Of a DNA stretch of 64,000 bases, positions 1 to 8,362 are shown piece after piece. The position numbers and the translations under genes were made by a program. The notes beneath the pieces were generated by a model. The model had not been told where the DNA came from. It saw only the letters and a program-made list of their open reading frames with translations, and searched no databases. Within the stretch, counting starts at the first letter, position 1. Every line of letters begins with the position of its first letter. The stretch is from Bryobacterales bacterium (GTDB lineage Bacteria > Acidobacteriota > Terriglobia > Bryobacterales > Bryobacteraceae): contig JAIXKK010000028.1 of the NCBI GenBank assembly GCA_026954325.1, forward strand, positions 1 to 64,000, written 5' to 3'.

Positions 1-513
1 TCCTAGCCACACTCTGTGAACTCTTCCAGTGTTGTCAAACACAATTGTCTCAGGAGTATCGCGTAGGTCATGCTTCCAGCGAATATTGAGATCAATATGG
101 GTGATGAGGCTCTCCAATGGGATCTTATGGCGTGTGATGTACAAAGGCGTCACGCTATCAGCGACATCTGCGAAAATGACCGGAACGCGCGTTCGATGAA
201 GTAACTCGCGCCACATGTCCCAGTTTTCGCTACAGATGCCGCAGTGGGCCGAAAACACAAGCACCAGCGCTTTCGTTCCTGTGCTTCTGACATCCAGTAC
301 CCGCGAATCCCCATCTGCTGATGTTCCTATCAACGGGAACAACAAGGCGCCTGGACGCGGGCCTCGCGAGTACTTCAGTTGCTCCACGATGTTTATCAAG
401 CGAGTGTTCTGGCACTGCAGGCCGATATTAGCCAGTAGCAGCCCAGCAACAGCTAGGCACAGCACAGACGGGAGTATTCTGCCGACCTTGCGGGTTACTG
501 TGAATCGCATCAT
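1..513 (-). CDS. Membrane-anchored thioredoxin-like (redoxin) protein, 3'-truncated by the window edge
   Basis: The reading frame is open from an ATG at 513 to the window edge (171 codons, no stop), so the gene continues to the left. Residues about 10-30 are hydrophobic and follow several Arg/Lys, which suggests a signal anchor or uncleaved export signal. The middle carries a thioredoxin-type active site, FSAHCGICSENW, preceded by a hydrophobic beta strand (ALVLVF), as in AhpC/TSA/TlpA-like redoxins. The role would be periplasmic thiol-disulfide exchange or peroxide reduction; the partner is unknown. The start lies 5 bp after the stop of the upstream TPR gene, so the two are probably co-transcribed. 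Base composition is AT-richer than in most of the window. A second ATG at 510 is equally possible as start. Confidence 0.7.
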   Translation of the reverse strand, partial: MMRFTVTRKVGRILPSVLCLAVAGLLLANIGLQCQNTRLINIVEQLKYSRGPRPGALLFPLIGTSADGDSRVLDVRSTGTKALVLVFSAHCGICSENWDMWRELLHRTRVPVIFADVADSVTPLYITRHKIPLESLITHIDLNIRWKHDLRDTPETIVFDNTGRVHRVWLG

Positions 514-518
514 ATAAT

Positions 519-2120
519 TCACTCCATGGTATCAACGGCGCGCGTTACTGCCTTCACAAGCGCCTCAATACTGCTACGCCAATCCCCAGGGCGTGATTGG
601 CGAATAAGGCGGATGTGCGGATACCACATGCAGCAATGGCTATCTACCCCCCATCTCCAACTGGATACATATGGTAACAGCAAGTACGTCTTCATGCCGG
701 ATGCACCAGCCAGATGGGCGGTGGCAGTATCCACCGTAATTAGCATGTCCATATTTTGGAGGATCTCAGCTGTGTCCTCCATACTGTTAATAGAGTCCCC
801 TAAACACGGTATGCGGTCGCCCCAACGGGTACTCCGCAGTGCGTGCTGTGTTGGCCCTACTTGAAGGCCCCTCAAGTCTAATGTGGACACGGACGCTAGT
901 GGCTGCAAGAATTCTATAGGTATGTGCCTTTGCCATAAACGGCTTTGCCGCGCTTGGTAGCCGCAATCCCATACTAAACCAGTTATAACTGAGGCTTCAG
1001 GATCTCGGCGGACAGCGATATTAGACGCCCTGCCCTGTAGATATGGTTTATGTAGGGAACCATCTAGGGAGGCGGGATATAGCAGCAAGAATAGTTCCCT
1101 GATGTCGCATTCTACATCTACTGGAGGCAATGGGTCTAGCTTGCATATGACCTTATCTACAGCAGTCAGACGCGATAGAAGGGACACCAAAGGAACCGGT
1201 ACTTCAAGCAGGACAATGGCGCCGTGTTGTTTCAACAACGGTAAAAAACGAATGTACTGTAGTGTATCTCCAAGCCCCACGCACCCGTGGACCAACATCG
1301 TTTTGCCTTGGATGGTGGTCATACCATCCCATTGCGGGGCGAGCCCCTGATAATGAGTACCGTGTCCCCACGTATTGCGAATTGTAGTGCGTGCAGAAGT
1401 GTATAGTAAGTACGCCTTGTCATACGCTGCTGCACTCATAGATTCGAGAAACAAAGGAAAGATGGATGCCGATTGCACACCATGGATGGAACAGGCACGT
1501 TGGTGGTAATCAATGGCTGCTGGTAAATCCCGTTTCGCGTAGGCAATATCTCCCAAACCTAGGAGAGTGTCGCCGATGTGGATAGAAGCAGTGCTCAGGC
1601 ACTCTTCAGCTTCGTCAAGACGACCCAGGTTGAGTAGTGCTTGGCCGGCATATGGACGTAAATCGCTAGCCGTCAGAGGTGCCAACCAGCGTGATGCTTC
1701 CGTTATTCCGTCCTTCCATGGATGGTTGTATAGGCAGCATTCGAGCAACCCAAGAACTACGTTAGTGTTTTTCCGTTGGCGTGCTAGGAGTGAAAATAGT
1801 CGTTGCGCCAACGCGACTTGTCCTAGGTGTAGGTACGCGGCAGCGAGAAGTTCTGCGAGGTCCGTCGATAATGGGTCCCGAACCAAAGCGGTGGTAAGCA
1901 CTTCCACGGCGGTGTCGTATCGACCAACGCTCAGCAGTGCGCGAGCATAGCGATAGAGGGTGTTGCTAGATGGGGCTATGGTGGCTACTTTCTCAAGTAT
2001 GGCCACTGCTTCTGGCAACTGACCTCTCATATAGAGCGCCTGGCCTAATGCAAAATTCGCGACGGGGTTGGTTGGATCTGTCGTAACGGCTGCTTGAATG
2101 TCGGCAAAAGTACTGTTCAC
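519..2120 (-). CDS. TPR-repeat protein with glycosyltransferase family 9-like C-terminal domain
   Basis: About 533 residues. The N-terminal half is a chain of 34-residue TPR-like helices (NFALGQALYMRGQLPEA, YRYARALLSVGRYDTA and others). The C-terminal ~250 residues resemble the heptosyltransferase/GT9 fold: GCVGLGDTLQYIRFLPLL is a glycine-rich entry loop, and DMLITVDTATAHLAGASG is the typical nucleotide-sugar-binding segment with the conserved H-LAGA. Such TPR-GT9 proteins are common in bacteria and presumed to modify glycans or proteins, but the substrate cannot be told. I prefer the GTG at 2120, which has GAGG nine bases upstream, over an ATG at 2165 that adds 15 unconvincing residues. Codon and base use are AT-richer than in the kinases and metabolic genes further right, which suggests acquisition by transfer. 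Confidence 0.75.
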   Translation of the reverse strand: MNSTFADIQAAVTTDPTNPVANFALGQALYMRGQLPEAVAILEKVATIAPSSNTLYRYARALLSVGRYDTAVEVLTTALVRDPLSTDLAELLAAAYLHLGQVALAQRLFSLLARQRKNTNVVLGLLECCLYNHPWKDGITEASRWLAPLTASDLRPYAGQALLNLGRLDEAEECLSTASIHIGDTLLGLGDIAYAKRDLPAAIDYHQRACSIHGVQSASIFPLFLESMSAAAYDKAYLLYTSARTTIRNTWGHGTHYQGLAPQWDGMTTIQGKTMLVHGCVGLGDTLQYIRFLPLLKQHGAIVLLEVPVPLVSLLSRLTAVDKVICKLDPLPPVDVECDIRELFLLLYPASLDGSLHKPYLQGRASNIAVRRDPEASVITGLVWDCGYQARQSRLWQRHIPIEFLQPLASVSTLDLRGLQVGPTQHALRSTRWGDRIPCLGDSINSMEDTAEILQNMDMLITVDTATAHLAGASGMKTYLLLPYVSSWRWGVDSHCCMWYPHIRLIRQSRPGDWRSSIEALVKAVTRAVDTME

Positions 2121-2246
2121 GGAGGATGACCTCACCCGTGTGTGCAGTATGTGCCCTCTGCACACACCGCCTTCGCACTCACTGGTGACGTACCACAGTC
2201 TACACCAGCGCTGCTCTTAAAGAATGCTCTGTAAGGCAGGATCTCG

Positions 2247-2612
2247 TCAAGAAGATTGTTGAGTCTGGGTTCGCTGTTGTCTTAATGTGGTTGGAGAGCA
2301 CCCATATTGGGAGGAAAACCGGCGAGTAAAATGACTGCGGCTGACGAAACCAACAGAACTAGCAATCTCTTTTATCGTCAAAGTGGTGGTGAGTAGAAGG
2401 TGCGCTGCGACGTCAAGTCTCCGCTGTATTATATAGGCCCGTAGCGTTTTGCCTGTGGCTTGCTTGAAGAGGTACTCCAGCCGTGATGGTGAGAGGCCCA
2501 CATCGGCAGCCAGACGGCGGGACGATACACCGGCGAATAAGACAGTATCGAGATGCGAAAGAGTGTTGGTAATCCTTTCGTCATAGCTAGATGCGTGTGG
2601 TTGTAAACTCAT
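2247..2612 (-). CDS. AraC-family DNA-binding protein (stand-alone HTH domain)
   Basis: 121 residues holding almost nothing but the AraC/XylS DNA-binding domain. The first helix-turn-helix lies around residues 30-55 (RRLAADVGLSPSRLEYLFKQ) and the second around 80-110 (TIKEIASSVGFVSRSHFTRR, then the usual GCSPTTLR end). There is no room for a ligand-binding domain, so it either responds to a partner protein or acts constitutively. It lies upstream of the TPR/GT9 and redoxin genes on the same strand, 126 bp before the preferred TPR/GT9 start, so it may control them. It sits inside the AT-richer block at the left end of the window. Confidence 0.85.
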   Translation of the reverse strand: MSLQPHASSYDERITNTLSHLDTVLFAGVSSRRLAADVGLSPSRLEYLFKQATGKTLRAYIIQRRLDVAAHLLLTTTLTIKEIASSVGFVSRSHFTRRFSSQYGCSPTTLRQQRTQTQQSS

Positions 2613-2676
2613 GACGAAGTTCCTCGCTTTATGCTGGGAGTGTGAGGGAACTAAACCACTGATGGCCGAGGATATG

Positions 2677-3969
2677 CTACAAAAGCTGCATTGTCAAGTA
2701 TGAAAGATCAGGTGTAAAGATCAGGTATGAAAGATCAGGTATGGTTCTGCTGAACGCGCGTTCAACGGATACGCAGGGCCGATGCGACGGGCTGGCCCCC
2801 GTCCGAAAAATCGGCCACTGGAACTTGTCCGCGGTGGAAAAGAAAGGCGCGCAGGCCGTGGTTGGCCCAATAACTCCGGCATCACCTCCAATGCCCTCGC
2901 CAGGTAGGCGCGCGACTGTTCCCAGTTGTCGGTCAGGGGCGTAGAACCTGGCCAGGGCGTAGTTGGCTTCCACCCATCGAGGGTCGAGGTCCAGCACCCT
3001 CTGGAGCGAGTCGATTCCCTTACTCCGGACGACCGCGCGTTCCAGAAGGATTGCTCCCAGGACCGCATGGCGAATCGCGAAATGGCCGCCACGGCGAACG
3101 GCCAGATGGGCGGCGTGATCCAGAGCCGGCCCCGCAATCACTGCGATTGCACGCAACAACTGGAGATGATCGGCGTTCAGGGGCGAGCCGGCGGAGCCTT
3201 GCACCGCAAGCACCCCGAGGATGTTCCCAAAGCAGAGAATGGGCGCCGTGGCGGCCATTGTCCCGGGCGCGCTCGACACTTCTGAAAGCATTGCCGCCTG
3301 TTCTTGCGCTGCCCCGGCGATCAACGCCGACAATTCCGCGGGCGCCTCGATCGGTCCGTTGTCTCGCTGCCATGCGAAGCTGCAGGCCGGCAGCCAAACC
3401 GCTCCGCGGCAGGCTGGAGTCACCTCCATCGCCGCCTCCAGAAGGCGATGCGAGATCGCCTCCACGCCGCGCAAGGAATGGATGGACACGCTGATCGAGA
3501 GCAGCGCATCCAGTTCGCGGGCCAACCGCGCCCCGCGGTTCGCTGCATCCGCCGCCAGTTCCGCGTCCACTTTTCCTGGAGTCAGGTAGCGCGAATCTTC
3601 CGGCCGCAGCACCAGAGTTCGAGTGACGTCTCCCTGCGCAAGGGGCTCCGGCGGCAAAGGGCCGGTCCGTTCCGGCGCGGCCTCCGGCAGAAACAGAAAT
3701 ACACAATCTCCCACTTGCAGTTCGTCGCCTGGACGCAGGACGCGCTCTCTCACCGGGATCCGGTTGACAAAGGTTCCGTTGCGGCTTTCCAGGTCCCGCA
3801 CGGTCCACTCCTCTCCACTGCGGCGAATGACGCAGTGGTTCCTCGAGACCGAAAGGTGGTCCACCTGGATGGTATTCGACGGATCCCGTCCGACGAAGTT
3901 CTCCCGTGACGGCAGTGCGAACTCGAGTCCGCACCGCGGACCGCTGACAGCGACAATGCGGCAGTTCAC
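2677..3969 (-). CDS. FHA-GAF protein with a foreign, frameshifted TPR-derived tail (probably truncated)
   Basis: Residues about 5-95 form a forkhead-associated domain that binds phosphothreonine, with the conserved GR (27-28), SRNH (42-45) and NGT (64-66) motifs. Residues about 140-285 look like a GAF domain ending in QLLRAIAVIAGPALDHAAHL. From about residue 287 the sequence (AVRRGGHFAIRHAVLG, RSKGIDSLQRVLDLDP) is a copy of the TPR region of the neighbouring kinase and soon runs out of frame because of single-base insertions. FHA-GAF proteins of this kind often continue into a sigma-54 activator or another output domain; none is present. The original 3' end was therefore probably replaced by recombination, and the product may be non-functional beyond the GAF domain. 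It lies on the same strand as the kinase, which could phosphorylate its ligands. Confidence 0.75.
   Translation of the reverse strand: MNCRIVAVSGPRCGLEFALPSRENFVGRDPSNTIQVDHLSVSRNHCVIRRSGEEWTVRDLESRNGTFVNRIPVRERVLRPGDELQVGDCVFLFLPEAAPERTGPLPPEPLAQGDVTRTLVLRPEDSRYLTPGKVDAELAADAANRGARLARELDALLSISVSIHSLRGVEAISHRLLEAAMEVTPACRGAVWLPACSFAWQRDNGPIEAPAELSALIAGAAQEQAAMLSEVSSAPGTMAATAPILCFGNILGVLAVQGSAGSPLNADHLQLLRAIAVIAGPALDHAAHLAVRRGGHFAIRHAVLGAILLERAVVRSKGIDSLQRVLDLDPRWVEANYALARFYAPDRQLGTVARLPGEGIGGDAGVIGPTTACAPFFSTADKFQWPIFRTGASPSHRPCVSVERAFSRTIPDLSYLIFTPDLSYLTMQLL
2700..2740. repeat. Three tandem 13-14 bp direct repeats at the island boundary
   Basis: The unit ATGAAAGATCAGGT occurs at 2700-2713, as GTAAAGATCAGGT at 2714-2726, and again exactly at 2727-2740. 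The array lies at the visible change from AT-richer DNA on the left to GC-rich DNA on the right. It is read through by the end of the FHA-GAF reading frame, where it encodes repeated PDLSYL. It could be a slippage product or a recombination junction. Confidence 0.8.
2826..3107. repeat. Decayed copy of a kinase TPR segment (copy A)
   Basis: By eye this stretch aligns nearly base for base with about 5319-5597 inside the TPR region of the Ser/Thr kinase gene. Compared with that copy it has at least two single-base insertions, an extra A in AATAACTCC and an extra G in GGTCAGGGGCG, which break the reading frame. The similarity ends abruptly at both sides. Confidence 0.85.
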
Positions 3970-4098
3970 GGCTTCAGTATACGAATTGCGGCCCGCGGAA
4001 TTGCTTGACCGCCGTCCCCTTCTCCCTTACGGCCCGATCTCCATCTCGGGGTCACAGATGAAAAATCGATCGGTTCCGAGGAGACGCACGCAGACTGT

Positions 4099-4578
4099 CT
4101 AGAAGTAGTTGCCTTTGTTCTTGAACTCCTCTCCGCTCCAGTTCCCCGACGCATCGCTCGAACCCAGGACCGGATAGAAGTACACGTCTTCCTTGTTCGG
4201 CCCCCCTCCCATGATGCGATGCGTGCAGACGAGTTCTGTGTCATGGCGATGGGGGTTTTGACCGGCAAAAGGACTTTCCGGGCCGGGACCGGCTCCCGGC
4301 GCGCGATGGAAGGTGACGACGGACGCGAGTTTCAGATCTTGTTTGAGCGCGGAGATGCCCAGGAGGCACCTGCCGCCATCAGCGCGCCCCCCCTCATCTA
4401 CGGTCAGTGTTCGTTTTCCTTTCTTTAGCCACATCAGCGGGCCCACTTGTTTGTTCACGGAGTATTCGCTCATCCGGACGAATCCCTCCAAGCCTTGGAT
4501 CGTATCGTCCGGGTTGAGAAAGCACGTGACCATGGTGGAGCCCTCGACGAAGTTCCCTGGAACGTCAGTAATGATCAT
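4099..4578 (-). CDS. Hypothetical protein, 159 residues
   Basis: I do not recognise the family. The start at 4578 is chosen because an excellent ribosome-binding site (GGAGG five bases upstream) precedes the ATG. A longer reading frame would overlap the kinase end and adds basic, low-quality sequence. There is no signal peptide or membrane segment. The sequence is rich in short beta-like stretches (MIITDVPGNFVEG, SVVTFHRAPG, EDVYFYPVLG) and ends in KNKGNYF. It lies between the kinase (58 bp upstream) and the FHA-GAF gene, all on the minus strand, so it may belong to the same signalling unit. Confidence 0.6.
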   Translation of the reverse strand: MIITDVPGNFVEGSTMVTCFLNPDDTIQGLEGFVRMSEYSVNKQVGPLMWLKKGKRTLTVDEGGRADGGRCLLGISALKQDLKLASVVTFHRAPGAGPGPESPFAGQNPHRHDTELVCTHRIMGGGPNKEDVYFYPVLGSSDASGNWSGEEFKNKGNYF

Positions 4579-4636
4579 TGCAGCCTCCTGCGCCGAAGAG
4601 TCGTTTTTGAGTGATGGTTTGCGGGTAACGGCGCGG

Positions 4637-6838
4637 TCAGTTCGGCCGCTTCCCCGCGGATTTGGCAAGCATCAGTTGATAGCGCGGGTCGCGGCGCAAC
4701 CCCTGCAATTCCGGATCCGCCTCGAGTTCCCGCACCGCATAGCCGATTTTCAGGCACCGCTCGAGACTTGCGAGGGCCGCGGACCGCCGCCCAGCCAGTT
4801 CGCTCACGACACCCAATTTGTACTGGATATCCGCCCGCTGGAGGCTGGAGGCCGGCAACTCTTCGAGCACCGCCACCGCCTCCCGCGGCTGTCCTGTCTT
4901 GGCCAGGTATACGGCCATGCTGCTCTTGGCGGAAACGTCGCCCGGGTGGGCCTCCAGCCATTGCTGAACCAGCCGCAGAGCCACCTGGAACGCATTCCCG
5001 GACTTCTGTTCCATACCGGGTACCCATCGATAAGCATCGGCAAGATTGCCCCAGGTCTGGTAACGCGTCGATCCCATCTCGATGGCCTTTTCCATCAGAC
5101 TTGCCGATTCCGCATAATGGCCTTGAAAAAAACGCAATGTGCCGAAGTTGCTGAAGGCCCTGTGCGAGGGCTCGATGGCCAGTGACCTTTGCAAAGCCGA
5201 AGCGGCATCTTCATACCGCTCCGCCATGTAGTAGCTGGTCGAAAGATCGCGCAACGCCTGCGCATTCTCCGGGGCCAGGCGCAAGGCTTCCTGAAAGCTG
5301 TCGATCGCCGCCTGATATTGTCCGCGCCGGTGGAAGAGAAAGGCGCGCAGGCAGTGGTTGGCCCAATACTCCGGCATCACCTCCAATGTCCTCGCCAGGT
5401 AGGCGCGCGCCTGTTCCCAGTTATCGGTCAGCGCGTGGAATCTCGCCAGCGCGTAGTTGGCTTCCAGGCATCGGGGTTCCAGGTCCAGCGCCCTCCGGAG
5501 CGAGTCGATTCCCTTACTCCGGTCCTCCGCCCGTTCCAGTTGGATTGCCCCCAGTACCGCATGGGGAACCGCGAAATGGCCGCCGCGGCGAACCGCCTGA
5601 TGAGCGCTTTCCATGGCCTTGGCGAGCAGACTGGGGTCCGGGTTTTCCTGCCATTGCCACCACATCGCCTCGGCCAGACCCGCGTACGCGAGAGCATAAT
5701 TGGGATCCCTCCGCGCCGCCTGCTGAAACAGGCTCACCGCCAGTTCGCGGTTCTCCTGGCGGTCGTAACGCAGGAGCGCGGTCTTTCCCCTGGTGTACAG
5801 TTCAAACGCGCCGCCCCTGGTGACGCGGCCACGGCTAAATAGTCCCCATTCGCCGGCCCGGTTCACGACAAAGGGCGAACCCACCCCAAGAAGACCCGCC
5901 AGACCCACCGCCGGAATCAGCCACCGGCGTCGTCCGCGGGGCTTGGGAGGACGAATCATTGACACCGTCGGCGTATCCGCCGCAATCCGCCGCCCGTCCC
6001 GAATTGCCTGTAGACCGTAGGCTGCGTCAGCCATACTCGCATACCGCTTTCGCGGTTCCTTTTCGAGCAGCCGGTTGATCATTCCCAGCAGAGGGGCCGG
6101 AATATCCTGGCGGAACCTTCCGGGGTCCGGCGGGGCGGCGCTGCATATCCTGGACAGCGTCGAAAGATCGTTCTCACCGGCGAAAGGCTTCCTTCCGGTC
6201 ACCATCTCGTACAGCATCGTTCCGAACGAAAACATGTCGGAACGGGCATCCACATCCCCTCCACAAGCCTGCTCGGGAGACATGTAGAAGATCGTCCCCA
6301 TGATCGTTCCGCGGATGGTGCGAGGAGTGGCGGGGCGACTCCCCGCCGGCGCCTTCAGCCTCGAGCCCTCGATCAGTTTGGCCAGCCCGAAGTCGAGCAC
6401 TTTGACACGTCCCTCGCTGTCCACCATGACGTTGGATGGCTTCACATCGCGATGCACCACCCCGGCATCGTGCGCGTAAGCAAGCGCGGAGGCGATCTGC
6501 GCGGCGATCGCCACGGCCTCTTCGAGGCCCATTCCCTGTGCTGTGATTCTCTTCGAAAGCGGCGTCCCGTGGACGAACTCCATCACTATGAAATCTCTTC
6601 CGCCGTCGGAATTGATTTCGTGGATCGTGACGATGTTCGGGTGGTTCAGATTCGAGGCGGCTTTGGCTTCCAGTAGAAAGCGGCCGCGCCGGTCCTCGTC
6701 AACCGTCTCTTCCTGAGAGAGGATCTTGACGGCGACTTCGCGGTCCAACTTCATGTCGCGCGCCTTCCAGACAGTCCCTCCCCCACCTCTACCCACCTCT
6801 TCGATGAGTTCGTAGTGATCGAGGCACTCGGTACGCAT
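4637..6838 (-). CDS. Membrane Ser/Thr protein kinase with TPR sensor region
   Basis: About 733 residues. The kinase domain covers roughly 8-285, with a glycine loop (VGRGGGGTVW), catalytic-site Lys38 in VAVKIL, HRD 129-131 in HRDVKPSNVM, DFG 149-151 and the SPEQ activation-segment end near 187-190. One transmembrane helix lies at about 306-326, followed by an extracytoplasmic region of TPR repeats (about 360-725). This is the usual PknB-like layout in Acidobacteriota, where the kinase phosphorylates Ser/Thr of cytoplasmic targets. I chose the ATG at 6838 because the kinase domain begins a few residues later; the open frame extends to 7003 without recognisable sequence. Part of the TPR region is duplicated in the FHA-GAF gene downstream. 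Confidence 0.9.
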   Translation of the reverse strand: MRTECLDHYELIEEVGRGGGGTVWKARDMKLDREVAVKILSQEETVDEDRRGRFLLEAKAASNLNHPNIVTIHEINSDGGRDFIVMEFVHGTPLSKRITAQGMGLEEAVAIAAQIASALAYAHDAGVVHRDVKPSNVMVDSEGRVKVLDFGLAKLIEGSRLKAPAGSRPATPRTIRGTIMGTIFYMSPEQACGGDVDARSDMFSFGTMLYEMVTGRKPFAGENDLSTLSRICSAAPPDPGRFRQDIPAPLLGMINRLLEKEPRKRYASMADAAYGLQAIRDGRRIAADTPTVSMIRPPKPRGRRRWLIPAVGLAGLLGVGSPFVVNRAGEWGLFSRGRVTRGGAFELYTRGKTALLRYDRQENRELAVSLFQQAARRDPNYALAYAGLAEAMWWQWQENPDPSLLAKAMESAHQAVRRGGHFAVPHAVLGAIQLERAEDRSKGIDSLRRALDLEPRCLEANYALARFHALTDNWEQARAYLARTLEVMPEYWANHCLRAFLFHRRGQYQAAIDSFQEALRLAPENAQALRDLSTSYYMAERYEDAASALQRSLAIEPSHRAFSNFGTLRFFQGHYAESASLMEKAIEMGSTRYQTWGNLADAYRWVPGMEQKSGNAFQVALRLVQQWLEAHPGDVSAKSSMAVYLAKTGQPREAVAVLEELPASSLQRADIQYKLGVVSELAGRRSAALASLERCLKIGYAVRELEADPELQGLRRDPRYQLMLAKSAGKRPN
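5319..5597. repeat. Kinase TPR segment that was duplicated (copy B, intact)
   Basis: This is the intact counterpart of the decayed copy at about 2826-3107. It encodes the in-frame TPR stretch with RSKGIDSLRRALDLEP and DNWEQARAYLARTLEVMP. Because this copy keeps its frame and lies in a normal gene, it is the likely source. Confidence 0.85.
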
Positions 6839-7199
6839 CGGGAGAGCAGCCTTCGTCGCTCGAATATAAGAAAATTCATACCATCGTATGCCGCTTTTGG
6901 CCGTGACGCAAGGGCCGGCAACAGGCGGGGACTGGCTCCGTCGCCAATGCCGCTCCAACCACGGTACTGCCCAACTCGCTCTCTCGCGCGTTCGTTCACA
7001 CACGCCAGGAAGCTCTGATAAACATCCGGCATAGAGATCCTCTCCTTTACGTGGGTCATCAAGCCACTTGGAGAGGATTCTACACTCCGAACGACTCCCG
7101 GAACGGTCAAACCTGTTCAGGTCTCACTGGTCGAACCAGTGGCTTACCGGATTCAGTTACCAAACCCGAGTTGCGTGGGACGGAGGGGCATGGAGAGGG
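6839..7199. other. Region upstream of the kinase, no gene called
   Basis: A well-formed ribosome-binding site (AAGGAGAGGATC) precedes an ATG at 7032 on the minus strand. The frame it opens (MPDVYQSFLACVNERARE and on, to 6751) overlaps the start of the kinase in another frame and is not recognised. It could be a short leader, or the original start of the kinase gene followed by a frameshift. Nothing else was seen here. Confidence 0.3.
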
Positions 7200-7499
7200 T
7201 CAAGACTCCGCGGTGGAGTATACGCCGGTGTCCGGATCGATATCCTCGCCCATTGCGTCTGCTGTGACAAAAATAGCATTGAGGTACACCTCGACGAATA
7301 CTACTGGCTGCCACAGCGAGGCATACGGACCTGACTTCGTGCTGGTGGCGGTTACGAAGAGTTCGTTGGGTGACGTTCGAACAACGCTTGCTTCCGACTG
7401 AACGGCAACTGCCCCGCCCAGGCAAAACTCACTGGTTTATGCGATCAAGAGACATGGAAGAACAGAAACGATGGCGAGACCCGCGAGAATGGACTTCAT
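7200..7499 (-). pseudogene. Small secreted-protein gene interrupted by an in-frame TAA after the signal peptide
   Basis: An ATG at 7499 with GAGGG eight bases upstream opens a textbook signal peptide (MKSILAGLAIVSVLPCLLIA). Codon 21 is TAA (7437-7439). The same frame then continues without further stops for 78 codons to a TGA at 7200-7202, and encodes ordered sequence such as SPNELFVTATSTKSGPYASL and GEDIDPDTGVYSTAES. The downstream part looks like coding sequence, so this is a gene of about 99 residues with one nonsense change or a sequencing error. The family is not recognised. Confidence 0.5.
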
Positions 7500-7678
7500 T
7501 TTGATATCCCTCGACTCCCTCTACCATCCAGAGCGACTGGTGAAAGGGCGGCGTATAACCATCAGATGCTTCCCGGCAGCCAATATAAAGAATTGAATAT
7601 CGGTATTTCAGATAAGAAATACCTTAAAATGCCTTACGTCTATCAGCCAAGCAAATTACCGGCGGATGAGAACGAATG

Positions 7679-8362
7679 CTACCGGCCTTCGGACTCATCT
7701 TCCAGAGCCGCCAGGACCCAGCGCTTCTGCCGGAAAGCGAACTGCGCCCGGGGCATGAGAGGGCTGAGAACATCCTTTTGGTCAACGAATCCGGCTTCGC
7801 CATTCCCTGTTTGAACGGGAATGAAGGTGGAAAGACCCTCGGAGCGGACGGAATCCCCGATGCGGCGCACGATGTCGAAATCGAGCCTGGCGCGTACCGG
7901 CGCCGTGATGGATGGACCTTCCCGCAACGCCACGTTCTCCCTTGCCACCACCAGGTGAGTGCGGCGGTTCAGATGCCGCGGGAAACGCCACACCACATAG
8001 GGAGACAGATACAGGCTGGGCTGCTCGCGGACAAAGCCGAGATGGAGCATATCGGCCAAAGCAGACCATAGCGGCGTTTGCGGGTCATCGGGACGCCAGC
8101 GCTCCACGAACCTCCGCCAGCCCTTGTCGGTCTCCTCGGGACCCACTACCACCTCGTCATCCACCAAACGCCGCAGGGCTTTCCTGCCGTGCGATTCCAC
8201 TGCCGAGCGGAGCCTGCCGGTGAAGGCCTGAAACGAGGGATCTCGGGAAGCTTCATCCACCGGATACAGCTTCGGCAACGGTTCCTGGGCTAGAACCATG
8301 TATGGGAGGAGCAGGCAGATGGCGCGCCGCCATGGCGCTGTGTTACTGAATCCGCGACACAC
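7679..8362 (-). CDS. Secreted protein with SH3-like domain, function unknown
   Basis: About 227 residues from a GTG start. It has a probable signal peptide (RAICLLLPYMVLAQ) and then a helical N-terminal half. Residues about 135-210 resemble a bacterial SH3 (SH3b/SH3_3) domain: ENVALREGPSITAPVRARL followed by beta strands and GFVDQKDVLSPL. Such domains often bind cell-wall peptides. The start overlaps the end of the upstream uroporphyrinogen-decarboxylase-family gene by 20 bp, which suggests translational coupling, although a slightly later start is possible. Confidence 0.6.
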   Translation of the reverse strand: MCRGFSNTAPWRRAICLLLPYMVLAQEPLPKLYPVDEASRDPSFQAFTGRLRSAVESHGRKALRRLVDDEVVVGPEETDKGWRRFVERWRPDDPQTPLWSALADMLHLGFVREQPSLYLSPYVVWRFPRHLNRRTHLVVARENVALREGPSITAPVRARLDFDIVRRIGDSVRSEGLSTFIPVQTGNGEAGFVDQKDVLSPLMPRAQFAFRQKRWVLAALEDESEGR

